A stretch of 64,000 nucleotides of DNA from Dipteronia dyeriana (Eukaryota > Streptophyta > Magnoliopsida > Sapindales > Sapindaceae). How positions within the stretch are numbered: position 1 is the first letter of the stretch; each line of letters opens with the position of its first letter. The notes beneath the pieces are model-generated. The model was not told the origin of the DNA. It saw only the letters and a program-made list of their open reading frames with translations, and made no database searches. The position numbers and the translations under genes are program-made. Positions 35,673-47,250 of the stretch are shown here, in pieces. The stretch lies in contig CM065295.1 of assembly GCA_032871835.1 (NCBI GenBank), positions 65,159,687-65,223,686 on the forward strand, written 5' to 3'.

Positions 35673-36500
35673 ATGACAGACAAAAGTACAACAGTCTCTT
35701 CCCTTAGCCAATCAAACGAAATTGTAATCCCCACAACCTTGAGCCAAAACAACCCGATTGCCATCAATTCAACCCAACTCCCTAACGACCTGGAAGGCAT
35801 AAATTGATGCACTGTTGTTTGGCTATGACTTAATCGGCTTCCTAGATGGAACCAAGCCTTGTCCATCAGAAATGGTACAGGTTGAAGGAAAATCAATTCC
35901 AAATCCAAAAGCTCTCCTATGGAATAGGCAAGACAAACTTCTCTTTCATGGCATCCTTGTCTCTCTCTCTGATTGAGTAAGACCTTTGATCAGCTCTTCC
36001 AAAACTTCGGTTGAAGCCTGGAGTCGACTTAACAAACTTTATGCAATATAAGAAAACATATTTAGATGGTGAAAACCTAGTTGGCTACGTGACTCTGATT
36101 ATGCAGGGGATCTTGATAAAAGAAGATCCTTAACTGATTATATCTTCAAACTATTTGGTTGTGCTGAGAGTTGGAAAGCTACTCTGCAATCAGTGGTTGC
36201 CCTTTCGACGACAGAAGCTGAATATAAAAGAGGCACTTTGGTTGCAGGGGTTGATAGGTGAGCTTGGAGTTAAGCAAGAGAAAGTGAAAGTATTCTGTGA
36301 TAATCGGAGTACTATACACTTAGCTAAAAATCAAATGTTCCATGAAAGAACTAAACACATCTGCATTTTGTGAGGGAAGTTGTATCAAGTGGCAAGGTTG
36401 AAGTGGTGAAGATTCACACCGAAGACAATCCTGCCCATATGGTGACAAAACCTGTGACTTATGCCAAGTTCAAGAAGTGTCTGGACTTGATAAAAGTCAC
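35673..36500 (+). pseudogene. Internally deleted Ty1/copia gag-RNase H remnant
   Basis: 35673-36045 encodes the start of a copia gag: MTDKSTTVSSLSQ..., then after a frame change YDLIGFLDGTKPCPSE and an IPNPKALLWNRQDKLLF stretch. It is followed within about 20 bases by RNase H (36064-36500): YVDSDYAGDLDKRRS, LSTTEAEYK, VKVFCDNRSTIHLAKNQ, and the tail HTEDNPAHMVTKPVTYAKF. Protease, integrase and most reverse transcriptase are missing, so a deletion fused gag to RNase H. Stops and frameshifts add further damage. Confidence 0.85.
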
Positions 36501-36592
36501 AGACAATAAACAGACTTGAGAAGCAGGTGGAGCTGGTGATGACATGAAGATATGGAGTTTGAGCAGCTAATGTTGAGTCAAGGTGGAGAATT

Positions 36593-37057
36593 TGTGAAGT
36601 CTGACTCAGCAATTAGCTGGTAGAAGATTGTAAGTGTTGCTGCAAACCTGTTGAGTTGTCTCTTGACATCACCAGAGAGTTGAAGACCATGTGTCCTGCA
36701 GGGAGTGGTTGCTTATCAAAGCAAACTTTAGAGTCTTCTGGATTTTGTAATAGATACGTGAGACTTTTGTAGAGGCCACCAAACAGCTTTGGCTAAAAAC
36801 TGAAACCGTGCTCTAGAGAGCAACTGTGTATGAGCGAGTAGAAAACTTTTCTGTAATCCTCAAATGTTCTCTCTGTAACCCTCATCTTCACAGTGAATTG
36901 GTTCATCACCAGCAGCTGGGTGTAGGTTCACATTTGTGAACCGAACCAGGATAATTTTTCTCTTGTTTTCTTTTACTCTCATCTCTCTCTCTCCCTTGTG
37001 TTCACCTGTTTACAAACTTTGCTTTGCTCGGTTTCTTATTTGATAGCTCATTTCACA
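36593..37057 (+). mobile_element. 3' LTR of the deleted copia element
   Basis: Starts TGTGAAGTCTGACTCAGC directly after the purine tract AAGGTGGAGAA (36580-36590) and ends GCTCATTTCACA; ends TGTGAA/TTCACA form a 6-bp inverted repeat. Its position after the RNase H tail fits the 3' LTR. No matching 5' LTR was found before 35673; the PIF-type MITE lies there instead. Confidence 0.75.
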
Positions 37058-38830
37058 ACATAATTAATGGAATGTTTTCAATTTTATAGGGGCCGTATGT
37101 GCATTAAATTCATATTCATACTATATCGTGGTTATATATAACGTCTTGGAAAAAATGTGTTATCTTTGTTAGATTATCGATTATTTTAATCTTTTTAAAA
37201 AGTTTTATTATTTTTTAAAATATTTTTAACCAAAGTTCCATACTAATCTTAAATTTTACATCATTATCTATTATTTTCACCTAATTGTAGTATAAATATA
37301 TCTATCTATGCAGATATTCTCATCATCGTTGATGAAGACTCAAGATACATCAATCCTGGTGGCCAATAACTATTTAGATCATGTAAACTTTGACCAATGA
37401 CATCTATAAATATTAAAAAGAAAAATTGGCAATTATTTGTTTATTGACAAATTAGAGATTCATGAATCTTTAATCTTAGAATAATAATATCAGCATACCC
37501 TACTCCCTACTCATCCTATCCTACCCATGTGGCCATGTTCAGAATTTCTTTTTGATGTTAATTTTACTAAAATTTTCAACAAATTCCATATCGTTGAAAC
37601 TCACCTCAAGGTTATTCATTCAAAAATTAGAACATCTCCGGTGTATTTTTTAAATTTATAATCGGTGACACATCTACATATATATTGAATTTAGATTTAC
37701 TTTATCAAAATTTATTTAAAAAATATATTTTTTCATATCAAATGTAATTATATAAAATCAAATGTGTATCTATTTTTAAATAATTATCTTAAAATATTTA
37801 TTTTACTCCCTCTTCTTTTATTTTAAATCAAATATGTACATTTTTAACCAATTGTTTTACAACATTTATCTCATGTTATTTTCTATTTTATTTTATAATT
37901 AAATGAAATGTAATATTATTGACAGAAAAAGTAAGAAATCCTAATCAGCATTTAATGCTAGGAGAGTTTATAACTTTAGAAACTCAACTCTATATTCTTT
38001 AAAAGTCTCCGTAATCAAGCTAGATAATCGTATCGGAGAGGTTTTCTTTATCTCATTATCTAACTATCCTATATGAAACTCAAATTTCTTCAAATGTATA
38101 ATAGCACCGGAGATGCTCCGAGAATCGTTGCATTTGCTATATTATAATGTAGGTTTGTTTATTGACTAGTTATGTTTTTAAGATTTTTCTTTGAAAAAAA
38201 ATGAAATGCATATGAATATTTATTTTTTCTTAATAAAATTTTTATACCATTAAAAAAAATCCTCTTAATTAGGCCACTATACCAGCATTAGTTTATATAA
38301 AAATAAATAACAAATATCTTATTATATAAATTATTCAAATTTTTTTCATTTATTTGCCTATTCATATTCAAGGCTCATATTAATTTTGTATTTAAATAGT
38401 TTTTTTTTTTTTAAAGAGAAATAAATTATAGTTTGACTTGAGAAAAACTTAAAAAAAAAAAAACTATTTAAAGGAATATTAGACGACACGCCTGACATTA
38501 AACAAACTTTGAATTAAAAATTCACTAAACTTTGAATAATGACTTTAACAAATTTGACCATTATTTGGTTATTTATTTGGCTATCTTGACATATTCCACC
38601 GTGATATTAACAGTTATACATGCCCATACATACTCAAGTTTTCTCTTTTATTATTCAAATACATCAAGTTGACAGGAAGCTCAATTATTATTATTATTAT
38701 TTTATATAACATTTTTGTATGACAACTCCAACCAGCTATACTAACAAAATGAATAAATACTCTCTTACACCGAATCACTTGCATTATATGGTGGTAAGGA
38801 AACTTAATTATTAATTAAGTCATGAAAGCC
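37058..38830. other. Intergenic, upstream of the FAD oxidase
   Basis: Strongly AT-rich with long T and A runs; no ORF or named repeat. The proximal part is the promoter of the gene at 38897. Confidence 0.5.
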
Positions 38831-38840
38831 TATATATATA
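38831..38840 (+). promoter_or_regulatory. TATA box of the FAD oxidase gene
   Basis: TATATATATA 57 bp upstream of the start codon, a usual distance for a short 5' leader. Confidence 0.6.
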
Positions 38841-38896
38841 CATAAGAATATTGCTCAAACTTTGAATTATTGAAAGGAGAATCAAAGAGTTAGAAA

Positions 38897-40471
38897 ATGA
38901 TGATTTGCATTTCTTCAATCGTTCACATCTTCTTAGTAATCCTTTTGTTATCAGTTTCATTAACAAGCTCAGTTTCAATTCCAGAAGAATTCATCAAATG
39001 TCTCTCTATCAATTCTCAACATTCAATCCCCTCCTCAGCTATTTACACAACAAACAATTCTTCATTTCCCCAACTCCTGCTGTCTAGAGCTCAAAACCTC
39101 AGGTTCTCGGAGCCTTCAACGCCAAAGCCGGAGCTGATCTTCATTCCTCTGAATGAATCCCATGTCCAGGCAGCTGTTATTTGCTCCAAACAGATTGGAA
39201 TTAACATCAGAGTCCGAAGCGGAGGCCATGACTTTGAGGGCCTTTCTTATGTATCCATTATCGAAAAACCATTCATTGTGCTAGACCTTGTCAATCTTCG
39301 ATCCATTGGCGTTAATATAGACGATAAAAGCGCTTGGGTCCAAGTTGGTGCTACATTAGGTGAAGTCTACTACAGAATTGCTGAGAAAAGCAACGTGCAT
39401 GGTTTTCCTGCTGGTATTTGCGCTAGCGTAGGCGTTGGTGGGCAAATTACAGGAGGTGGTTATGGTGCTTTGATGAGAAAATATGGCCTTGCAGCTGACA
39501 ATGTCATTGATGCACGAATTGTTGATGTTCAGGGCAGAGTTCTTGACAGAGCATTAATGGGTGAAGATCTGTTTTGGGCTATAAGAGGTGGCGGAGGAGG
39601 AAGCTTTGGTGTTATTCTTTCATGGAAGATAACACTAGTTCCTGTGCCAGAAACTGTAACAGTTTATACACTTAATAAACCCTTTAACACAAAACTTCTT
39701 TATAGATGGCAACAAGTTGCAGACAAGCTTGATGAAAATCTCTCCATTAGAATTCAAATGCAAGTCATGAATGCAAGTGTTGTAACTTCCTACATCGCTC
39801 TGTTTCTCGGTGGTGCTGACAAACTTGTCCAAGTAATGCAACAGAGTTTTCCTGAACTGGGTTTGACTCGTAAAGATTGTATCGAAACAAATTGGATTCA
39901 GTCTGTTCTTTATCTTGATGGCAACCCAATTAACACTTCTCGTGAAATTCTACTCAAACCAAAATTTTCATTTAGGTTCTACTACAAATCCAAAACAGAC
40001 TTTGTCAAAGAACCTGTACCGGAAATCGCGCTTAAGGAGGTAGAAAAGAGGTTATTGGAAGAAGATTTCGCAGTAATTGTATGGACGCCTTACGGTGGAA
40101 TGATGAGCAAAATTTCAGAATACGAAATTCCTTTCCCACATCGGAGAGGAACTAGATTCAAGTTCCATTACTTGACAGGTTGGTCGGACGGAGAGAAGAG
40201 TGAGAGGAAGCATATGGAGTGGATTAGGGGGGTGTATGATTACATGACTCCATATGTATCGAAGTTTCCGAGAGAAGCATATGTGAATTACAGGGATGTT
40301 GACTTGGGTATGAACAACAAGAGTAACACGAGTGTGGTTGAGGCTAGTGTTTGGGGTGTCAAATATTTTAAGGGGAATTTTAGAAGATTGGTAAGAGTGA
40401 AGACTAAAGTTGATCCAGACAACTTCTTCAGGCATGAACAGAGCATTCCACCACTTGTACTTGAAAACTAG
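38897..40471 (+). CDS. Berberine-bridge-enzyme-like FAD-linked oxidase, single exon
   Basis: 524 codons, usual for this secreted plant flavoprotein family, whose members oxidise alkaloids, monolignols, oligosaccharides or other small substrates; the substrate here is unknown. A signal peptide covers about residues 1-26. The FAD-binding domain (about 70-250) has RVRSGGHDFEGLSY with His111 and GICASVGVGG with Cys175, the two residues that link FAD covalently. Cys35 and Cys96 fit the conserved N-terminal disulfide. The C-terminal BBE segment includes NYRDVDLG and the end NFFRHEQSIPP. The residue eight after Cys175, normally the conserved His of GGH, is Gln183 (GGQITGGGYG). Otherwise no disruption. 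The absence of introns is common in the family. A polyadenylation-like AATAAA lies near 40530. Confidence 0.95.
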   Translation: MMICISSIVHIFLVILLLSVSLTSSVSIPEEFIKCLSINSQHSIPSSAIYTTNNSSFPQLLLSRAQNLRFSEPSTPKPELIFIPLNESHVQAAVICSKQIGINIRVRSGGHDFEGLSYVSIIEKPFIVLDLVNLRSIGVNIDDKSAWVQVGATLGEVYYRIAEKSNVHGFPAGICASVGVGGQITGGGYGALMRKYGLAADNVIDARIVDVQGRVLDRALMGEDLFWAIRGGGGGSFGVILSWKITLVPVPETVTVYTLNKPFNTKLLYRWQQVADKLDENLSIRIQMQVMNASVVTSYIALFLGGADKLVQVMQQSFPELGLTRKDCIETNWIQSVLYLDGNPINTSREILLKPKFSFRFYYKSKTDFVKEPVPEIALKEVEKRLLEEDFAVIVWTPYGGMMSKISEYEIPFPHRRGTRFKFHYLTGWSDGEKSERKHMEWIRGVYDYMTPYVSKFPREAYVNYRDVDLGMNNKSNTSVVEASVWGVKYFKGNFRRLVRVKTKVDPDNFFRHEQSIPPLVLEN

Positions 40472-40529
40472 ATTTGTGTCTTACTAAACTGCATGGTGTT
40501 AGTTTGATGTCACAGCTTTATTGCACTAT

Positions 40530-40536
40530 AATAAAG
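40530..40536 (+). terminator. Possible polyadenylation signal
   Basis: AATAAAG about 60 bp after the FAD oxidase stop codon. Plant signals are loose, so this is only suggestive. Confidence 0.4.
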
Positions 40537-40692
40537 CATGAGAGGAGCTTTTACCAGCAGGGCCAGCATTATGGCACACGACACACCCTCCACTCAATGA
40601 TCCGCAACTTAGAGTCAGAATTGTGCCCAACCCTTGCAGTTTAGAATCAGCAGAGGCCATAACATCATGAATTGAAAAATAATTAAAAAAAT

Positions 40693-41738
40693 AGGGATTT
40701 AATATTAAAATGTCCCTCTAGTTTGAGGTATTATCCGTTTTGGTTCATCTAGTTTTATTTGTGTCTTTTAGTCCAAAGGTTTACTATTAATCGTTTTTTT
40801 GGTTTCTACCGTCAAATTCTATTAGATTTCCATAAGACATGTGAGGGTATAATGGTAACAAAACAAAAATAAAACTGTTTTCATAAAACATTAGTATTAA
40901 AATAATTTAACAAATATCATTGTTACAAAAATAAATACCAAAATAAAACTATCAATCAATTTTTTTTTTTATAAAAAAAAAACCAGATTTCATCATATCA
41001 CAAACCCTAGCCGCCAATTTCATCTCATTCAACCATAATCACCAAAACCCTTGCCATCCACAAACACACCTCCCTCACTGTCAACCATCCCTAAGCCAAA
41101 CATCCACTGTCAACCACCATAACTAGCGCCGATCTCCTCTCAGTCAGATCTGTGCCCGATCTTGCCATCGAGGGATCGAAAACGAAGAGAGATAGAGATG
41201 GATTTGGTTTGCATTTAGTTTGGGTAGGTGGGGTGGTCGTCGTCATCGCCGTGCTTGTTCGTGCCAGCGAGTTTGAGCGCCGATCGACGTTGTGGGGTGG
41301 TTTTTGGTGAGATGGCGGTGGTTGGATTTGAGAGTTAGTTTTCAGGTTTGATTTGAATGTGTTTGGTTTGATTTTGTTGGTGAATGAGTTTAATGGGTTT
41401 GATTTGAATGGATTTTCAAGGTTTGATTGTGCTGATTTTTCAAGGATTGATTATTTGTTTTGGTGGATTGGATCCCCACCAATTCTTAATTTTTTTCTTT
41501 GGATTTCCATTTTTTTTTGTTCTTTGTATTTGATGGATTTCCACCTTCCATAATCTCAAATGGAGGGTGTAGTTTTTTTTTATTAAATAAAGAGAGAAAA
41601 ATGTAAATATTTAGTAAAAGGGTAAAATAGTATTTTTTTTTAAATGTTAACAGAAAGATCAAAAGAGTCAATACTGAAACTAGGGTGCCCAAAACAGCTA
41701 ATACCTCAAACTAGATGAACGTTTTTAATATTATTCCT
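40693..41738. mobile_element. Non-autonomous TIR element, Mutator-like
   Basis: Inverted ends of about 65 bp share TCTAGTTTGAGGTATTA near both termini (left 40717, right on the minus strand near 41715) and ATATTAAAA outside it. A clean target duplication was not found. The interior resembles those of 6807-7937 and 32020-33309 in having CCACCAT-, GATCGA- and AGAGAGA-rich stretches without a real ORF. Confidence 0.65.
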
Positions 41739-42273
41739 AGTAAATATTATAGTGCAGCTTGCTATTAGTGTTTTTTTTTTATAAGCTCTTTAAGGGCCCA
41801 TTTTATTGTCTATTCTATGCAACTAGATCATGGTTCATAACTCAATCAAAAACTCAAGCTATTTGGCTTTGATTCACCTATTTAACCGTTAATCAGAGTT
41901 GAGTTTTAAAAATAACTTTATTTCATTCATCTAACTCAATAACTAGAGAAGAAATCTAAGAATTTGGATCTTCTGGTGAACTGATCTTTTTCTTGACCTC
42001 ACTTAATCTCATGACATATAAGCATTGCAATGACTATATGGTTAAGATGTGGTAGATTTCTACCAGCACTTTATTAATAACCAATCACATGCCTTAAAAA
42101 GGTTAGGAAAAAGATCAGATCAACAGAGGAACTAAATCCTTCATTCTCCTTACTAAAAAATTTGCAAGCTATCATACTATTTAGTCCCTAAAAAAATTCA
42201 ATGCTATAATGATTTGTAGAACCCAATTAAACAGAACACAGAACATCTAAAAGAAGTTGCATTTATCAGGAAC

Positions 42274-42337
<64 letters not shown>

Positions 42338-42734
42338 AACAGACTGCTAAGAAGTCATTAAAATTTATATTATCTTGATCAAACATCAGAAAATTCATAT
42401 ATATCATGAGATGCACCAGGTTCATTTGTGAATTTAAGAGGAATTGAGGCCTTCCCCAGATTTCAATTCAAGTTGGACTATAGATTCTAAAGTGGCCTTC
42501 ACTTACAAACTCAGTCAAAACCAATGAATGAGTCATCTAAAAGTCATATTTAGAGTGTTTGGTTTTGTTTTACTAATAGAGCGTTCATTGAATAAAGCTT
42601 TTAACAAAAAGTTATACTTGTTTGGTATTCAATTTTAAAAGTGCTTTAAGTTAGTATATTGTTTGGAAATATATGTTCAAAAAAATATTTGGTTGTATTT
42701 ATAAATAAAGAGATATAAGATTGAATATCTAAAA
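41739..42734. other. Intergenic, no gene recognised
   Basis: AT-rich DNA left of the copia element, containing a long AT microsatellite at 42278-42335. No ORF with family resemblance. Confidence 0.5.
42278..42335. repeat. (AT)n microsatellite
   Basis: About 57 bases of uninterrupted AT dinucleotides, the longest in the window and probably length-polymorphic. Confidence 0.95.
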
Positions 42735-42739
42735 TTTAT

Positions 42740-43137
42740 CGTTGGTGTATGATGGGTACACCCAAAATGGGTCCAAACCCAAATATCCGTGGATCCCAAC
42801 CAAACCCACACACATAAGTAAGTTATCATATGATAACTATAAGCAGTTACTTGGAGAAAATTGCTTGTGCAGTAACTGCACACTTAAATGCATGTCCTAT
42901 TGAGATTAGGTCTCTCTTGCTAAGTGTGACAATGAGTGCATTACGTGAAACATAGAGTGTGTGTACAGAGAAAAATACACAAAGAGAGTAACAAAAGGAG
43001 TTGAGATTCTTATACTGTGATCAGAGTAAAGTATCAAATTTTGTGAATTTTACCGGACCAGTGAAACGGTTTGTGAAGTGATCCGAAGAAATGTACACAA
43101 TCAATTACTATCTTCTTAAATTTTTTAAGAGTTTACA
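42740..43137 (+). repeat. 5' LTR of the copia element
   Basis: 398 bp, starting CGTTGGTGTATGATGGG (first T mutated) and ending AGAGTTTACA. About 56 bases near 42868-42925 are absent from the 3' LTR. Confidence 0.88.
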
Positions 43138-43139
43138 AT

Positions 43140-43152
43140 TGGTATCAGAGCC
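43140..43152 (+). promoter_or_regulatory. Primer-binding site of the copia element
   Basis: TGGTATCAGAGCC, two bases after the 5' LTR; complementary to the 3' end of initiator tRNA-Met, the usual copia primer. Confidence 0.9.
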
Positions 43153-43751
43153 TTGTTAAATTGTTTTCTAGCTGGATATTGTTATGATATTATCAATGTT
43201 CCATATCAGAATATTATTAATTCATTTTTCAGTATTAAATCTGTTCTTATTTGATTATATATACATGGATCAATATTTTTTATTTCGTATGGTATTGCAT
43301 GTTTTTTTTTTTAAATCCAGGTTTTACTGTTATTAGTTGATGACATGTAAAACTTGATTAATGATTTTCGAATTAATTGCATAAACCATGTATATGTTTA
43401 TGATACCATATGATCTATGAATTTGTGCTAAGAAATGATCAATTGCATTTAGCCTGAAATTTAAATTTTGACTAACCGCTAATTCTAAGGGGAAAAAAAT
43501 TACTTCAATCTAAAAAATTGATTTGATATTTTGGAATTTTGACTTTTTAAGTACAGTAAAATGCCAAAATAATAATATAAAATAATCCAAAATTTCAACC
43601 CAAATAATATAATAAATAAGTTAACATTACCATACAAAATACAGGATAATGTGGTTAATGAAAAAATCACTTGATACATCATTTGTATTGACATTTAGAT
43701 TAAATTTTTAGGTTGTCTAGCACTACTCATATATAAACATCATTCAAGACT

Positions 43752-43860
43752 AGATAAGGTTAGTCCGATAGTAAACCCTTCTCACATGTACCATAAAGAC
43801 ATAGGTTCGAGTCTCTACAAAAACCCTACATTTCTAATAGTTTAATATTTGAAAAAAAAA
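43752..43860 (+). mobile_element. tRNA-derived SINE-like remnant
   Basis: A-box-like GGTTAGTCCGATAGTAAACC and B-box-like AGGTTCGAGTCTC about 35 bases apart, followed by an A-rich end. It lies inside the copia element, so it is probably a later insertion. Confidence 0.45.
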
Positions 43861-44863
43861 ACCTCATTCAAATTTGTTTGGATTAATTAAAAAAAATATA
43901 TTGTTTTTTTGTTGACTTAACTGTCTATAATTATCTTTTTTATTATTATTATTATTATTATTATATATAATATACACCTGATGTATGGAGTATCTTCTCA
44001 AACCTGCACTATTATCTATTCGAATAAACGTAGTTTACTGTCAAACCGGAATAATCATTTTGAAAACCGAATTTGTCAAACCTTTCTTGTTGAATTGAAG
44101 AATTCAAGGAACAATATATATAACCTTTTTAATTAATAAAAACAAAGTAAAGCTGACATTAGATAGAGTATTAACAAATCCGTCCTTTTTTTTTTGTCAG
44201 TAGGTAACTTTTTATGATAGAAGAACATTTTTTATGGCCCCCGCACCATTAAAAAATATTTCTATAGTAACCAGCCCTAAAGAGTACTAATCAAGTTTCC
44301 ATTTTCCACGAACCCGTTGAAACATATCATAACACATTTTATATTTATGGATTTTGCTAATGTTAATTACATAAACAAGTTGAAGATATTTCCGACCATG
44401 CATGACGATTACCGAAAATAGTTTTCTATTTTTGGTAATAACTTGATTCGTGTATACGTGTTCTACTGATTTTCTATGGATTGATTTTCGAATTCATCTT
44501 ATTTCTTTGATGATTTTCATATTACATGTATATGTGATGCCATATGATTAATTTATTTGAATTACATGCCATGAGATTTAATGTTTGGCTTAAGAACCCT
44601 AAGAAATAGAGCCCTAAATCTGAAACTTAGAGAGCTTCGTATGGGTCCTAATTTGAGAACACAAAGACATTATGATTCTAATGCAGGGTGGTTTGCAAAG
44701 GTTCCGTATAAAAGGTGTTATCTGGAAAATTGGGTATGACCTTCGGGACACCAGTTGACCACGAAGCACCAGTGCTCCACGTGAGGGGGTTGGACCAGGT
44801 AAGAGATTTATCCAGTTCTATTGAGGTTTTAACTGGGATAATACTGGGTATCCTCCGGTCCGA

Positions 44864-44925
44864 TTAACCGGGATCGATACTGGGTAACCGGGATCGATAC
44901 TGGGTAACCGGGATCGATACTGAAT
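44864..44925. repeat. 20-bp tandem triplication
   Basis: Three exact or near-exact units of AACCGGGATCGATACTGGGT, GC-richer than the surrounding copia DNA. The stretch 44670-45740 around it is compositionally foreign and lacks copia similarity. Confidence 0.85.
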
Positions 44926-46239
44926 GAGTTATAAGGTAGTAACAAAAGCGGTGCAAATAAGTTCAACAAATTTTTATTAACTCTACAAATAAAGTTACAT
45001 CACATATTGCCCATACACTTACTATTCTCTTGTTCACTTGGAGGTATGATAGAATATCGTGATGAGGAAACGGCTATCCAACTAACATAAAAGAAATGGA
45101 GATGTTCGTAAGAGGGTAGTTGCTAAGTAGGATGACCAAAATGGAGGTGTTTGTAGGAGGGCAGTAGCCATGTAGAATTCTCTCATAGATATAGAAAAGT
45201 GTGAACCCTTTTCACTCATTGAGTAAAGATATTTATAAGGTGAACTAGTAGGGTAGGTAAGGGGTATCCCATTAGGTGGGAAAGGCATGACCTGATCCTC
45301 AATGTCCCTTTGGATCGGGTGTATCGAAGGTGTATCCTAAAGGGTCAAGATTGATCCACCCGGACCCACTATGATGACTAGGCACTTTAGTGAGTAGGTG
45401 AGGATCTTGTCCTTTGGGGTTAAGGGACCGCCAATGAATCTTTATAGGTCCAACGGGTCGGATCTATGTGTGGCATATGCCCCGAAGGGTCCGAGGGTTG
45501 TATAGGTCCACCTATGCCCTATAGTGCTTCAGGCGCTTTAATGGTGTTAACATGGTGCTTTAGTGGTGGTTCACATCGTTCTGGTTGGTTGAAATAGCTC
45601 TTAACTAGTAAGTCTTGTCTCTTTCACTATTCCGCCCGATAAAAGACAACATCAACATCTATCCCGCTGCGCCTATCAAGTGCTCTTTACCAAGCTTTCC
45701 CATTTTTTGCTTAGAGATCTTCTAAATCCATTTTACTGAAAAAAAAATGCAGTTTCCTTCTTCATGAATGGGGTAGTACCCCGGATAGGGTTATGTGGGA
45801 TGAGAATTGGAGGTTGTGGGATGTGCGGCTATGGATGGATCTCAACCATTGGCCATTGGTCCCTCATCTTTCTCTTTCCATGTATTCTTTTATGGCACTA
45901 ATTGCCCAACCATCCATTATAGGATGCCATGTTTCCCCCTCACCCTTGTGACCTTGATCTAGGACTGGTATTAGCTTTGGCTGTAGTGATGTGCCTAGTG
46001 AGTGTGTTTGGATTTCTTCTAGAAAGTTCTTTACAAATACCTTGGTCGAACCATTGAATGGTAGCACTGCCCAACACATGAGAGATGTAGAATCATATCA
46101 AACCTGTAAGAGGAAGAATAATATGGCTCACATAATGATACCGTGTAGTAAGACTGATGCTCTCAATTGTGAATATGAAAGGTTTGACACTGGTACCTAC
46201 AGTTCCATTAGGCAGTTATGTTTTATAGGTTCCAAATAG

Positions 46240-47250
46240 CATAAAAGAACCATGGTGTGTATATAAAACAGGATAAAGATAAGTATCTTTATATGTGGAT
46301 GATATTTTATTGGTTGGAAACTGTAAAGAGTTTGTGTTGACCATTAAGAAATTGTTATCATCAAATTTTGAAATGAAGGACATGGGTAAGGTTGCCAATA
46401 TACTAGGAGTCAAAATTACAAGAGATCGTTCAAAGAAACTTTTTGCTATGTAGTAAGAGCCATAAAGAAGGAAAATTCTTGAAGGTTTTAACATGACTGG
46501 TTGTAAGTATATGGATACACCTATATCAAAAGGATAAACTCTTAGTCTCGACATGTATCTTAAAACTCCACAAGAATGTGAGAGAATGAAAAAATGTTCT
46601 ATATTTTAGTGCTCTCGATAGTCCCATGTATGTTATGATGTGTACGAGACCTGATATCTCCTATGTGGTAGGATTCTTAAGTAGATATCAGTCAAATCCT
46701 AGTCAAAATATTAGATTGTCGTGATGAGAATTTTGGCATATCTCAAAAGTACTGCCGATTACTCCCTTTGTTACCAATGTGGGGATTTGAGTCTCATTGG
46801 ATATACAGAAGTTAAATGGGGAGGCGATCTGAATGAGTGAAAATCTACATTAGAATATGCATTCATACTTAGTAAAGGTGCTACCTCTTGGAATAGTAAG
46901 AAACAAACGTGCATTGCTCTATCAACTATGGAAGTCGAATTTGTGGCATGTTCGGCAACAATACAAGAAGCTGTCTAGCTAAAGAGTTTTTTAGTAGATC
47001 TGAATGTCTCTAAAGACATGGGAAAGCTAGTAAATGTTTATCATGATAGTCAAGCAGCGATTGCTTGCACTAAAGACTCCAAGTATCACAGTAAGTCCAA
47101 ACAAATAGAGACAAAATATAATTTTGTCAGATACATAATATCGAATACATTTCAACCCATGAGATGGTAGTAGATCCTCTCACTAAAGCAGTGCCTAAAG
47201 ATGTCTATGAGTTACATGCTAAGTCGTTTGGGCTGCGTAGAATGTTATGA
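46240..47250 (+). pseudogene. Copia reverse transcriptase and RNase H remnant
   Basis: Reverse transcriptase: LYVDDILLVGN with the catalytic YVDD at about 46292, then NFEMKDMG and ILGVKITRD, and MCTRPDISYVVGFLSRYQSN near 46640. RNase [21 protein letters not shown] near 46890-46945, VYHDSQAAIACTKD near 47036-47080, and the tail VVDPLTKAVPKD near 47170. Many stops and frame changes, several being TAA or TAG where the family has Gln or Trp. Not functional. Confidence 0.88.

Noticed and set aside
40115..40435. Minus-strand ORF in the FAD oxidase gene
   Set aside because: Shadow of the plus-strand coding sequence, with no domain of its own.
40693..41738. Exact 9-bp target duplication for this element
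   Set aside because: The flanking A/T-rich bases do not match convincingly, so the element rests on its inverted ends only.
43752..43860. tRNA gene
   Set aside because: A- and B-box-like motifs without a cloverleaf or acceptor stem; better read as a SINE remnant. The same applies to 8688, 26446, 51117 and 63190.
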